DNA from: Betaproteobacteria bacterium
GTDB lineage: Bacteria; Pseudomonadota; Gammaproteobacteria; Burkholderiales; Burkholderiaceae_A
Length of the DNA stretch: 64,000 nucleotides
Assembly (NCBI GenBank): GCA_016868305.1
Contig: VGHK01000003.1
Location: forward strand, 18,858 to 82,857
Direction: 5' to 3'
Position 1 is the stretch's first letter, and each line of letters begins with the position of its first letter. Of this stretch, positions 19,259-27,526 are shown piece after piece. The notes beneath the pieces were generated by a model, which saw nothing but the letters and a program-made list of their open reading frames with translations, was not told the DNA's origin and searched no databases. A program made the position numbers and the translations under genes.

Positions 19259-20260
19259 ATGGCCAATTCACATCTGCAGGGTGGGGCGCCCTTCTCAAGG
19301 ATTGTAGGAACCGGCCGGTTTCTGCCCGGTGAGCCGGTTACCAACGATGCGCTCGCCCAGCGGCTCGCGGGCCATGGTGTTGAGACCAGCGACGCCTGGA
19401 TTCAAGAGCGCACCGGTATCACGCAGCGTTATCTGGCGTCTGCGGAAGTCTCTTGCAGCGACCTTGCGGTAAACGCGGCGCGCATCGCCATGGCAGATGC
19501 GGGAATCGGGGCCGACCAGATCGACATGATTCTGGTGGCGACGTCCACGCCCGACATGATCTTTCCCTCCACTGCCTGCCTGGTGCAGAAAAAGCTGGGT
19601 ATTACGCAGGGCGCGGCATTTGATGTGCAGGCGGTCTGTAGTGGCTTTGTCTATGCCTTGGCAACTGCCGACCTTTTTATTCGTGCGGGGAAGGCCCGCA
19701 ATGCCCTGGTGATTGGCGCCGAGGTTTTTTCGCGCATTCTCGACTGGAATGACCGTGGCACCTGTGTTCTCTTTGGAGATGGTGCCGGGGCTGTGGTGCT
19801 TCGGGCAAGCCAGACCCCGGGGGTTCTTGCCCACCGACTGCATGCCCGAGGTGAGTACGAAGGCATTCTTCGCACGCCAGGGCAGATCAGCCATGGTAAT
19901 GCCACGGGCCATCCTTTTCTGACCATGGACGGACAGGCAGTCTTCAAGCTCGCAGTCCAGGTGCTCGAGTCGTCTGCGCGCGAGGTCTTGTCCGATGCGC
20001 AGATGCAGCCAGACCAGGTCGACTGGCTCATTCCCCACCAGGCCAACGTGCGCATTCTGCAGTTCACGGCCAAGCGGCTTGGGCTCCCGCTGTCCAAGCT
20101 GGTGGTGACGGTCGATCAGCACGGTAATACCTCTGCCGCCTCGGTGCCCATGGCCCTGGATGTCGCGCGTCGCGATGGACGCGTGCAGCCTGGCCACCAT
20201 GTTCTCTTGCAAGGTGTTGGCGGCGGCTTTACCTGGGGTGCTGCCCTGGTACGCATGTAG
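19259..20260 (+). CDS. fabH: 3-oxoacyl-ACP synthase III
   Basis: FabH condenses acetyl-CoA with malonyl-ACP to start fatty-acid synthesis. The 333-residue protein has the catalytic triad: Cys127 in VQAVCSGF, His in WLIPHQAN near 261, and Asn in HGNTSAAS near 291. It has the GGGFTWGA C-terminal loop. The ATG is 11 bases after the plsX stop, and fabD follows after 55 bases, so all belong to one operon. Confidence 0.97.
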   Translation: MANSHLQGGAPFSRIVGTGRFLPGEPVTNDALAQRLAGHGVETSDAWIQERTGITQRYLASAEVSCSDLAVNAARIAMADAGIGADQIDMILVATSTPDMIFPSTACLVQKKLGITQGAAFDVQAVCSGFVYALATADLFIRAGKARNALVIGAEVFSRILDWNDRGTCVLFGDGAGAVVLRASQTPGVLAHRLHARGEYEGILRTPGQISHGNATGHPFLTMDGQAVFKLAVQVLESSAREVLSDAQMQPDQVDWLIPHQANVRILQFTAKRLGLPLSKLVVTVDQHGNTSAASVPMALDVARRDGRVQPGHHVLLQGVGGGFTWGAALVRM

Positions 20261-20315
20261 CCTCCGGCCGCATTCTGAATGACTACTTTCTGGCTGATGA
20301 AGAAGGGCAATACCA

Positions 20316-21257
20316 GTGAATAGACAAGACTTGGCATTTCTATTTCCGGGTCAGGGCTCCCAGGCTGTGGGTATGCTCGCCGGATTCGGTGCGAATCGGG
20401 CAGTCGCCGAGGCTGTGGCGGCGGCCTCCGGTGCAATCGGACTCGATATTGCCGGCCTTGTGGCAGAGGGTCCGGCAGAGACGCTCAACCTCACGGTGAA
20501 CACGCAACCCGTGATGCTCGCCTGCGCCGTGGGCTTTTTTCAGGCCTATCGCGCTGCCGGTGGACCCATGCCCTCTGCCATGGCGGGGCATAGTCTGGGG
20601 GAGTACTCGGCTTTGGTGGCCGCCGGCGCGCTGCCGCTTTCTGAGGCAGCCTCGCTGGTGCGGTTTCGGGCCGAGGCCATGCAGCAGGCGGTACCGGTAG
20701 GTCAGGGGGGAATGGCGGCAGTCCTGGGTCTTGCCTCTCAGAAAGTAGAAGAAGTCTGCCGTGGACTGTCCCGGCCGCAGGCAGTTGTTGAGGCGGTGAA
20801 CTTTAACGCGCCCGATCAGACCGTGATTGCCGGCCATCTGGCGGCAGTGGAGGCGGCCTGTGGGGCGCTCAAGGCTGCCGGTGCCAAGCGAGCCCTAATG
20901 CTGCCGGTGTCTGCCCCCTTTCATTCGTCACTTCTTGCCCCGGCGGCCCAGGCGCTTTCTGATCGACTCGCACAGGTGGTCTTTTCGCAAGTGCAGGTAC
21001 CCGTCTGGCACAACCTCAATGCCCAGCCCTGTGGAGATGCCCCGGCAATCCGGCAGGCGCTGGCCGCACAGGCCAAGAGCCCCGTGCTCTGGACACAGAC
21101 GATCGAGGGACTTGCCAAGGTTGGAATTTCCACCTTCGTAGAGTGTGGTCCGGGCAAGGTTTTGGCGGGCCTGGTCAAGCGAATCAGCCCCGAGGCACGG
21201 GTACTCAACATCTTTGACCAGGCCTCGCTTGACGCCTGTAGGGAGGCCTTGCAATGA
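20316..21257 (+). CDS. fabD: Malonyl-CoA:ACP transacylase
   Basis: FabD moves malonyl groups from CoA to acyl carrier protein. The 313-residue protein has the PGQGSQ motif near residue 11, the nucleophile Ser93 in GHSLGEYSAL, and the partner His in APFHSSLLAPA near 205. Its stop overlaps the fabG start by 4 bases (ATGA), which couples translation of the two. Confidence 0.97.
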   Translation: MNRQDLAFLFPGQGSQAVGMLAGFGANRAVAEAVAAASGAIGLDIAGLVAEGPAETLNLTVNTQPVMLACAVGFFQAYRAAGGPMPSAMAGHSLGEYSALVAAGALPLSEAASLVRFRAEAMQQAVPVGQGGMAAVLGLASQKVEEVCRGLSRPQAVVEAVNFNAPDQTVIAGHLAAVEAACGALKAAGAKRALMLPVSAPFHSSLLAPAAQALSDRLAQVVFSQVQVPVWHNLNAQPCGDAPAIRQALAAQAKSPVLWTQTIEGLAKVGISTFVECGPGKVLAGLVKRISPEARVLNIFDQASLDACREALQ

Positions 21258-21988
21258 CCCGTGTTGCCCTTGTCACTGGCGCTAGCCGGGGAATTGGCCA
21301 GGCCATTGCGCTAGCGCTGGGCCAGTCGGGTTGCCAGGTTGTTGGCACGGCCACCACCGATGCTGGTGCCCAGGCGATCAGCGATTTTCTTGAGCAGTCG
21401 GGCGTGCACGGAAAGGGCATGCGGCTGCAGGTAACCGAGCCCGGCGCCTGTGAGGCACTTATTGAGGCCATTCTGAAAGACTATGGCCGTCTCGACATTC
21501 TGGTGAACAATGCAGGGATCACCCGCGACAACCTCGCGATGCGCATGAAAGACGAAGAGTGGGATGCGGTGATTCAGACCAACCTCACTGCGGTATTTAA
21601 GTTAAACCGTGCCGTCTTGCGCCCGATGATGAAAGCCCGATGGGGGCGGATTATTCAGATCACCTCCGTGGTGGGCGTGAGCGGCAACCCCGGGCAGGCC
21701 AACTACGCGGCGGCCAAGGCAGGGGTCGCGGGCATGAGTCGGGCCCTGGCCCGCGAGATCGCCAGCCGCGGTATTACGGTCAATTGCGTGGCCCCGGGCT
21801 TTATCGATACCGACATGACCCGGGCGCTCAGCGAAGACCAGATCAGCGCCCTCACTGCGCAGATTCCCGCCCAACGTCTGGGAAAACCCACCGATATCGC
21901 CGCATCTGTCGTTTTTTTGGCCTCCGAGGATGCCGGCTACATCACCGGCATTACCCTGAATGTCAACGGCGGCATGGTGATGAACTGA
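21254..21988 (+). CDS. fabG: 3-oxoacyl-ACP reductase
   Basis: FabG is the NADPH-dependent reductase of the elongation cycle. The 244-residue short-chain dehydrogenase has the nucleotide motif TGASRGIG (8-15), NNAG near 85-88, and the catalytic residues Ser138, Tyr151 and Lys155 (YAAAK). The C-terminal GGMVMN ending is typical of FabG. It overlaps fabD by 4 bases and is followed by acpP after 47 bases. Confidence 0.97.
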   Translation: MTRVALVTGASRGIGQAIALALGQSGCQVVGTATTDAGAQAISDFLEQSGVHGKGMRLQVTEPGACEALIEAILKDYGRLDILVNNAGITRDNLAMRMKDEEWDAVIQTNLTAVFKLNRAVLRPMMKARWGRIIQITSVVGVSGNPGQANYAAAKAGVAGMSRALAREIASRGITVNCVAPGFIDTDMTRALSEDQISALTAQIPAQRLGKPTDIAASVVFLASEDAGYITGITLNVNGGMVMN

Positions 21989-22035
21989 TACAATCCGCTG
22001 TCTTAACTCCCTTTGGTGACGAGAGGAAATAAACC

Positions 22036-22275
22036 ATGGAAGATATCGAGAAGCGCGTCAAGGCGATCGTTTCTGAGCAGCTTGGCGTGAAGCTAGAGGA
22101 CATCAAAAACGAGTCCAAATTCGTTGATGACCTCGGCGCCGATTCGCTCGACACCGTTGAGCTGGTAATGGCCCTAGAAGACGCCTTTGAGTGCGAGATT
22201 CCCGACGAAGAGGCCGAGAAGATCACCACCGTCCAGCAGGCAATCGACTACGTCAACGCCAACCTCAAAAAGTAG
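22036..22275 (+). CDS. acpP: Acyl carrier protein
   Basis: The 79-residue acidic protein carries the growing acyl chain on a phosphopantetheine arm attached to Ser37 in [10 protein letters not shown]. The modifying enzyme AcpS is encoded at 33498-33905. A good ribosome site (GAGAGGAAA) lies 9 bases before the ATG, fitting the high expression of this protein. It sits between fabG and fabF in the standard order. Confidence 0.98.
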   Translation: MEDIEKRVKAIVSEQLGVKLEDIKNESKFVDDLGADSLDTVELVMALEDAFECEIPDEEAEKITTVQQAIDYVNANLKK

Positions 22276-22352
22276 CAGCAGCGGGTGGCTGTGGCGGCCC
22301 CGTCGCTCCGACGCGGGCGCTCCTCCGGGCCAACCCCTCACCACAGCCGCAC

Positions 22353-23603
22353 ATGGCCCATTCCTATCCCGGTCTTAGGCGCAGGGTAGTTGTTACCGGG
22401 CTGGGCTGTGTATCTCCAGTCGGAAACACGCCATTGGATGCCTGGCAGTCGCTGCTTGCCGGTTCCTCTGGAATTCAAACGGTCACTCGTTTTGACCACT
22501 CCGGTCTGCCCGTGCACTTCGCCGGTGAGGTCAAGGGGTTTTCGATTGAGGACTACATCCCTGCCAAAGAGGCGCGCCATATGGATACCTTCATCCACTA
22601 TGGCATTGCGGCGGGCTTACAGGCGCTCGACGATTCGGGGCTGGTGGTTACCGATGCCAACACCGAGCGCATTGGCGTGATGGTGGGATCTGGAATTGGC
22701 GGCCTGCCGATGATCGAAGACACCCATTCCGAATACACCAATCGGGGGGCGCGGCGTATTTCGCCGTTTTTTGTTCCCGGCTCGATCATCAACATGATCT
22801 CCGGACACCTCAGTATTCTGCGCAATCTGCAGGGGCCGAACCTGGCCGCAGTAACGGCCTGCACTACCGGTTTGCATAGTATTGGTCTAGCCGCCCGTCT
22901 CATCCAGTATGGTGATGCCGATGTCATGGTGGCAGGCGGGGCCGAGTCCACGATCTCTCCGCTTGGTATCGGGGGGTTTGCTGCGGCAAGGGCACTTTCA
23001 ACACGTAACGATGACCCCGCCACCGCGTCTCGGCCCTGGGACAAGGACCGCGACGGGTTCGTGCTCGGCGAAGGCGCGGGGGTGGTAGTGCTTGAGGAAT
23101 ATGAGCATGCCAAGGCCCGTGGCGCCACTATCTATGCAGAGCTCCGCGGGGTGGGCTTCTCTGGTGATGCATTCCACATGACGGCGCCAGACCGCGAGGG
23201 CCCCCGTCGGTGCATGGTCAATGCCCTCAAAGATGCCGGGGTGTCTGCCGAAGAGGTCCACTATGTGAACGCCCATGGAACCTCAACGCCCCTGGGCGAT
23301 AAAAACGAAACCGAGGCGATCAAGCTTGCCTTGGGCGATCAGGCGCGAAAGCTGGTGGTCAATTCCACCAAGTCAATGACCGGCCATCTTTTGGGCGGTG
23401 CGGGTGGCCTGGAGTCTGTCTTTACCGTAATGGCCTTGCACCAGCAGGTCAGCCCGCCGACCATCAATATTTTCAATCAAGACCCTGAGTGCGATCTCGA
23501 CTACTGCGCCAATCAGGCCCGTCAAATGCCGATATCGGTGGCGGTAAAAAACAACTTCGGTTTTGGGGGAACCAACGGCACTTTGGTCTTTTCGCGCATC
23601 TAA
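22353..23603 (+). CDS. fabF: 3-oxoacyl-ACP synthase II
   Basis: FabF elongates acyl-ACP with malonyl-ACP and controls the unsaturated to saturated balance. From the ATG at 22353 the protein has 416 residues, starting just before the conserved RRVVVTGLG. The Cys-His-His triad is present: Cys170 in VTACTTG, then the NAHGTSTP and SMTGHLLGGAGG segments. The GFGGTNGTLVF ending is typical. Upstream in-frame codons overlap acpP and were rejected. Only 6 bases separate it from rpoE, so sigma-E is transcribed with the fatty-acid genes at least in part. Confidence 0.97.
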   Translation: MAHSYPGLRRRVVVTGLGCVSPVGNTPLDAWQSLLAGSSGIQTVTRFDHSGLPVHFAGEVKGFSIEDYIPAKEARHMDTFIHYGIAAGLQALDDSGLVVTDANTERIGVMVGSGIGGLPMIEDTHSEYTNRGARRISPFFVPGSIINMISGHLSILRNLQGPNLAAVTACTTGLHSIGLAARLIQYGDADVMVAGGAESTISPLGIGGFAAARALSTRNDDPATASRPWDKDRDGFVLGEGAGVVVLEEYEHAKARGATIYAELRGVGFSGDAFHMTAPDREGPRRCMVNALKDAGVSAEEVHYVNAHGTSTPLGDKNETEAIKLALGDQARKLVVNSTKSMTGHLLGGAGGLESVFTVMALHQQVSPPTINIFNQDPECDLDYCANQARQMPISVAVKNNFGFGGTNGTLVFSRI

Positions 23604-23609
23604 GGGTTT

Positions 23610-24212
23610 ATGGAACGCGAGGCCGATCAGGTCTTAGTCCGCCGCGTTCAGGATGGCGACCAGGCTGCCTTTAACCTTCTGGTTCTGAAGTACCAGCGTA
23701 AGGTGCTTCGGCTCGTGTCGCGAATCGTGCGCGATCCTTCTGAGGTGGAAGACGTGGTGCAAGAGGCTTTTGTGAAGGCCTACCGGGCCCTGCCCAAGTT
23801 TCGCGGCGAAAGCGCCTTCTACACCTGGCTCTACCGAATAGCGGTAAACACCGCTAAAAACCATTTGGTGTCTCTGGGCAAGCAGCCGATTCCCATGACA
23901 GACCTTACACCGGACGCGGATGATACGGAATCTTTTGAGGCCCGGTCTGTCGTAACAGACAACCAGACGCCGGAATCGCTCTTGCTGAGTCGGCAGATTG
24001 CCGAAACAGTGAATCAGTCGATTGAGTCTCTTCCGGCCGAGCTCCGCACGGCGATTACCTTGCGGGAAATTGAGGGTTTATCGTATGAGGAGATTGCAGA
24101 AGCTATGAACTGCCCAATTGGTACCGTCCGGTCGCGCATCTTTCGTGCCCGGGAGTTTATTTCGGCCGCCCTGCGGCCTTTGCTCGATACCCCTGACCAT
24201 AAACGCTGGTGA
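23610..24212 (+). CDS. rpoE: RNA polymerase sigma factor RpoE (sigma-E, ECF group)
   Basis: RpoE directs transcription of envelope-stress genes and is held inactive by RseA. The 200-residue product has ECF region 2 (VEDVVQEAFVKAYRALPKFRGESAFYTWLYRIAVN) at about 48-85 and region 4 (LPAELRTAITLREIEGLSYEEIAEAMNCPIGTVRSRIFRAR) at about 140-180, both very close to E. coli RpoE. The ATG is 6 bases from the fabF stop. The stop shares one base with the rseA start (TGATG). Confidence 0.97.
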   Translation: MEREADQVLVRRVQDGDQAAFNLLVLKYQRKVLRLVSRIVRDPSEVEDVVQEAFVKAYRALPKFRGESAFYTWLYRIAVNTAKNHLVSLGKQPIPMTDLTPDADDTESFEARSVVTDNQTPESLLLSRQIAETVNQSIESLPAELRTAITLREIEGLSYEEIAEAMNCPIGTVRSRIFRAREFISAALRPLLDTPDHKRW

Positions 24213-24874
24213 TGCCTATGCCCCACTCCCCCTCACGACCCCCGTCACAATCCCCCGCACCCTCCTCTATGCAGCCCGCAAACCCTCCCCGCGACGCAGC
24301 CTCCCGCCCTGGCGCCTCCGCCGCAGACGCGCCGAGCGGCGGCCTGCAAGCCGTGGCGGCGGAATCCATTTCCGCCTTTATTGACAACAGCCTCACCGAG
24401 GCTCAGGCGCTTCGGGCTGCTGAGCGGCTTTCTCGGTCTGAAGCCTACCGGGCCGCTGCGTTACGGTACTGGCTGATCTCTGATGTTCTCGGTTCCGTAG
24501 GCTCTTCCGACCACCGTCCCAACCTCTGCGCCAAGATTGCAGACCGTATTTCCAAGGAGCCTGTGTTCATGCCCCAGCCGGTTCGGTCCGCGCCTGCCCG
24601 GTCGTCGGGCCGTTCTTTGGGGCCTGGGCTCAGGCTTGCAGCCTCGGTTGCCGGCCTTGCATTTGTGGGTGCTGGTGCCTTTTTTCTACTCAGCCTTCCC
24701 ACAGCGCCGGATTCCGAAACCCTATTGGCTGGAACAGGTACTCCCCCGGCTGTGGGCTCTGTCCCAGCGCTTGACCCGCGGGTGATGCGTGCCTCCTTTG
24801 ACAGCCCGCAGGCCCGGGCCCTGCTCGACGCCCATGGCGCCTCCCATGTCCGGCTTAGAATGGACGACCGGTAG
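24212..24874 (+). CDS. rseA: Anti-sigma-E factor RseA
   Basis: RseA is a single-pass inner-membrane protein whose cytoplasmic domain binds RpoE. The product of about 220 residues has a Pro/Ser/Ala-rich leader (1-45), then the RseA N-terminal domain (about 50-115, with ESISAFIDNSLTEAQ and YRAAALRYWLISDVLG). One membrane helix lies at about 150-172 and a short periplasmic tail follows. The leader is longer than in E. coli. Translation may begin at the ATG at 24212 or the one at 24218. In the known pathway RseA is cut by DegS and RseP under stress; RseB, encoded next, shields it. Confidence 0.9.
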   Translation: MPMPHSPSRPPSQSPAPSSMQPANPPRDAASRPGASAADAPSGGLQAVAAESISAFIDNSLTEAQALRAAERLSRSEAYRAAALRYWLISDVLGSVGSSDHRPNLCAKIADRISKEPVFMPQPVRSAPARSSGRSLGPGLRLAASVAGLAFVGAGAFFLLSLPTAPDSETLLAGTGTPPAVGSVPALDPRVMRASFDSPQARALLDAHGASHVRLRMDDR

Positions 24875-24883
24875 CCTTCCACT

Positions 24884-25885
24884 ATGCGCTCTGTCATTTC
24901 CCTGCCATACGGTCACCTTTCCATGAGGGGCCTGTTGTCCTTGTTTGCGACCGCGTTTATCGCGTGCGGTGCGGCCTACTCGGGTGCCGCATGGGCGGAG
25001 TCTGACGCCGAGTTGGTGCAAAAGATTAGTCGGTCTGTTCAGTCGCTAAATTTCGAGGGTACCTATGTGCACCAGCAAGACGGTGGCCTTTACACCGCCC
25101 GTGTCTACCACCGCGTCTCTGCCAACGGAGAGCGCGTTACGCGCGTGCAGTCGCTTGATGGTCCGAGCCGCGAGGTGATCCGTTCTTCGCGAGAGATGCG
25201 GGCCTACCTTCCCGAGCAAAAGGTCATTCGCATCTATAAGGGTCCCATGGTGCGGCCCGACTTCCCCGCTATGTTTGTGGCCAACCCGTCTTGGGTGCTT
25301 GACCACTACCAAATTGAGCGGCGCCCCGGTAAGCGCATTGCGGACCAAGAAACCGAGCTGCTGGTGTTTGTTCCCAGAGACCAGTTTCGTTGGCGTGTTC
25401 ACTGCTGGCTAGAAAAACGCCATCATCTGCCGGTAAAACTCCAGCTGCTTGACCCTCAGGGACTGGTGCTCGAAGAGTACGCATTCTCCGAAGTGAAGAT
25501 CAATCCGTCGCAGTCGCCGCAGGTGTCCCCGTCATTTCAGGGGGTATCCGACTGGAAGCGGGTCTATGCACCCATGGTGCCCAAAGAGGTGTCTCAGTCG
25601 ATTGCCGCGGCTGGGCCTATGATCGGTTTTCGCCCAGTAGCCTCGGCCATGGTCTCTGAGCCATCGATCAGGTCCGTTGAGCAGTATGTCCTGTCTGACG
25701 GGCTGGCCGTGGTCTCGATTTTTATTGGCCCCTTGGTGGGGGCTGATGCACAGGCATCAGAGGTCTCTCGCAAGGGTTCTTTGAGCATGGTCGTGCGCAA
25801 GAAAGGCAGCCATTCCATAACTGCCATCGGCGAGGTTCCCACCGAAACCGTACAAGACCTTGTGGAGCGGTTTACGCCCCAGTAG
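24884..25885 (+). CDS. rseB: Sigma-E regulatory protein RseB (MucB)
   Basis: RseB is a periplasmic protein that binds RseA and protects it from proteolysis until mislocalised lipopolysaccharide or lipoproteins displace it. The 333-residue precursor has an export signal (hydrophobic 17-35, cut near Ala-Trp-Ala), then the MucB/RseB N-terminal fold (FEGTYVHQQDG and RVTRVQSLDGPSREVIR) and the smaller C-terminal domain from about 215. The N-terminus could instead start at the ATG at 24923, which gives a more compact signal peptide. It follows rseA by 9 bases. Confidence 0.92.
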   Translation: MRSVISLPYGHLSMRGLLSLFATAFIACGAAYSGAAWAESDAELVQKISRSVQSLNFEGTYVHQQDGGLYTARVYHRVSANGERVTRVQSLDGPSREVIRSSREMRAYLPEQKVIRIYKGPMVRPDFPAMFVANPSWVLDHYQIERRPGKRIADQETELLVFVPRDQFRWRVHCWLEKRHHLPVKLQLLDPQGLVLEEYAFSEVKINPSQSPQVSPSFQGVSDWKRVYAPMVPKEVSQSIAAAGPMIGFRPVASAMVSEPSIRSVEQYVLSDGLAVVSIFIGPLVGADAQASEVSRKGSLSMVVRKKGSHSITAIGEVPTETVQDLVERFTPQ

Positions 25886-25926
25886 CCCAGTGTTTTTTCG
25901 CCTTGTGCGGCACCGATAATTTTTTT

Positions 25927-25952
25927 GGCCAGGTTTTCCTGGCCTCGTTTTT
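25927..25952 (+). terminator. Putative intrinsic terminator between rseB and degP
   Basis: GGCCAGG and CCTGGCC form a perfect 7-bp stem with a TTTT loop at 25927-25944, followed by TCGTTTTT. A run of T also precedes the stem, so it could work in both directions. It lies 42 bases after the rseB stop and ends about 18 bases before the degP start, suggesting partial termination within the stress operon. Confidence 0.6.
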
Positions 25953-25970
25953 CAGAAAGAGGAAGTCACT

Positions 25971-27485
25971 ATGCGCTTGAATAGACGTTTTTTTGTCACT
26001 GGTCTGGTATCGATGATTCTGGGGGTATCACTGTCTCTTAGCGTATCCCAGGCTTTCGCCCAGCGAGGGCTTCCCGATTTCACCGAACTCGTCGAGAAGG
26101 CCGGACCGGCAGTGGTTAATATTCGCACGCTCGAGCGGGCGAAGTCTCGAGGGCAGGGGTCAGGCCCGTCGGCTCCGCGTGGAATGCCACCAGGCATGGA
26201 TGAAAACGATCCGTTTTATGAGTTCTTTCGCCGGTTCTTTCCCCCAGGCCATCCGGGCGCACCCGGAGCCCCCAGCGCGCCCGGTGGCGGCCGCGGTGAG
26301 CGCGGCCCCGATAGCCAGGCACCCGGAAGCCCAGACTCCGGGGCCCAGCGCCCGCGCGGGGTTGGTAGCGGCTTTATCATCTCTGCCGATGGCTATATTC
26401 TCTCGAACCATCACGTGGTCGAGGGTGCCGATGAGGTAATCGTTACCCTTGCCGATCAGCGTGAGTTTAAGGCCCGGGTGGTGGGCTCAGACCAGCGCAC
26501 TGATGTGGCCTTGCTCAAGATCGATGCCTCCGGCCTGCCTACGCTGCCGCTGGGGGACCCCTCCAGAATAAAGGTGGGTGCCTGGGTCCTGGCCATCGGG
26601 TCCCCGTTTGGCCTGGAAAACACCGTTACGGCTGGTATTGTTAGTGCCAAAGGACGTGAAACAGGCGACTACCTTCCGTTTATCCAGACCGATGTTGCCG
26701 TGAATCCGGGCAATTCAGGGGGGCCGTTGTTGAACATGGATGGTGAGGTAATTGGCATTAACTCCCAGATCTACAGCCGTACCGGGGGTTTTATGGGCAT
26801 CTCGTTTGCGATTCCGATCGATGAGGCCCGTCGGGTAGCCGATCAGCTGCGCCAGTCCGGTCGGGTGGTACGTGGTCGTATCGGGGTGGCCATCGGTGAC
26901 GTTACCCGAGAGGTTGCCGAGGCCTTGGGCCTGAAGGGCAATAATGGCGCCTTGGTGCGCAATGTCGATCCGGATGGCCCGGCGGCAAAGGCCGGAATTG
27001 AGCCTGGTGACATCGTGTTGGCTTTTGCCGGGCGGCCGGTAAATCGAATGTCAGACCTTCCTCGGCTGGTGGGCAATACCGTACCAGGCCGCACTGAGAG
27101 CATTGAGGTCTGGCGCCGCGGGGAGCGCAAGCAGCTGCGAATCCAGGTGGTCGAGCTGGAACCTGAGGCCCGGGCGCAGGCAGCCCCCGCCTCCAACGCC
27201 CCAAAGCCTGCTGCGGTGAATTGGCTCGGTCTGGGAGTGTCTGAGCTCTCCGATGCCCAGAAAAGCCAGCTTCGGCTAACCCAGGGCGTATTTGTCTCGG
27301 CAGCCTCGGGCCTGTCCGAACGGGCAGGAATCCGCCAGGGTGACATAATCCTGTCCGTGGACAGGACTTCGGTAGGCTCGGTTGCTCAGTTTTCTACCCT
27401 AGTCGAGCGGCTAGACCGGAAGCGGCCCGTGGCACTACTGGTGCATCGGGACAACGCATCTTCCTGGATTGTAGTAAAACCGTAG
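25971..27485 (+). CDS. degP: Periplasmic serine endoprotease DegP-like (MucD)
   Basis: This HtrA-family protease and chaperone clears misfolded periplasmic proteins. The 504-residue precursor has a signal peptide (cut after AFA near 30) and a Gly/Pro-rich insert at about 65-128. The trypsin-like domain has His148, Asp178 and Ser249 (GNSGGP), and two PDZ domains follow at about 280-380 and 410-500. The position after rseB matches MucD of the mucABCD order. A strong ribosome site (AGAGGAAG) lies before the ATG. A terminator-like hairpin upstream suggests control separate from rseB, or readthrough. Confidence 0.95.
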   Translation: MRLNRRFFVTGLVSMILGVSLSLSVSQAFAQRGLPDFTELVEKAGPAVVNIRTLERAKSRGQGSGPSAPRGMPPGMDENDPFYEFFRRFFPPGHPGAPGAPSAPGGGRGERGPDSQAPGSPDSGAQRPRGVGSGFIISADGYILSNHHVVEGADEVIVTLADQREFKARVVGSDQRTDVALLKIDASGLPTLPLGDPSRIKVGAWVLAIGSPFGLENTVTAGIVSAKGRETGDYLPFIQTDVAVNPGNSGGPLLNMDGEVIGINSQIYSRTGGFMGISFAIPIDEARRVADQLRQSGRVVRGRIGVAIGDVTREVAEALGLKGNNGALVRNVDPDGPAAKAGIEPGDIVLAFAGRPVNRMSDLPRLVGNTVPGRTESIEVWRRGERKQLRIQVVELEPEARAQAAPASNAPKPAAVNWLGLGVSELSDAQKSQLRLTQGVFVSAASGLSERAGIRQGDIILSVDRTSVGSVAQFSTLVERLDRKRPVALLVHRDNASSWIVVKP

Positions 27486-27503
27486 CCAAGTCAATGACTT
27501 GGC
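27485..27503. repeat. Perfect 19-bp palindrome between degP and lepA
   Basis: GCCAAGTCA and TGACTTGGC are exact inverted arms around one central A. The left arm shares its first base with the degP stop codon, and TATATA follows 3 bases after the right arm. With a one-base centre it cannot fold tightly as RNA, so a protein-binding site is as likely as a terminator stem. Confidence 0.45.
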
Positions 27504-27526
27504 GTATATAAGCCTGTGTTGTTAAT

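Noticed and set aside
19295..20212. 305-codon minus-strand frame inside fabH
   Set aside because: It is antisense to fabH with all catalytic residues intact in the sense frame. The opposite frame shows no family features.
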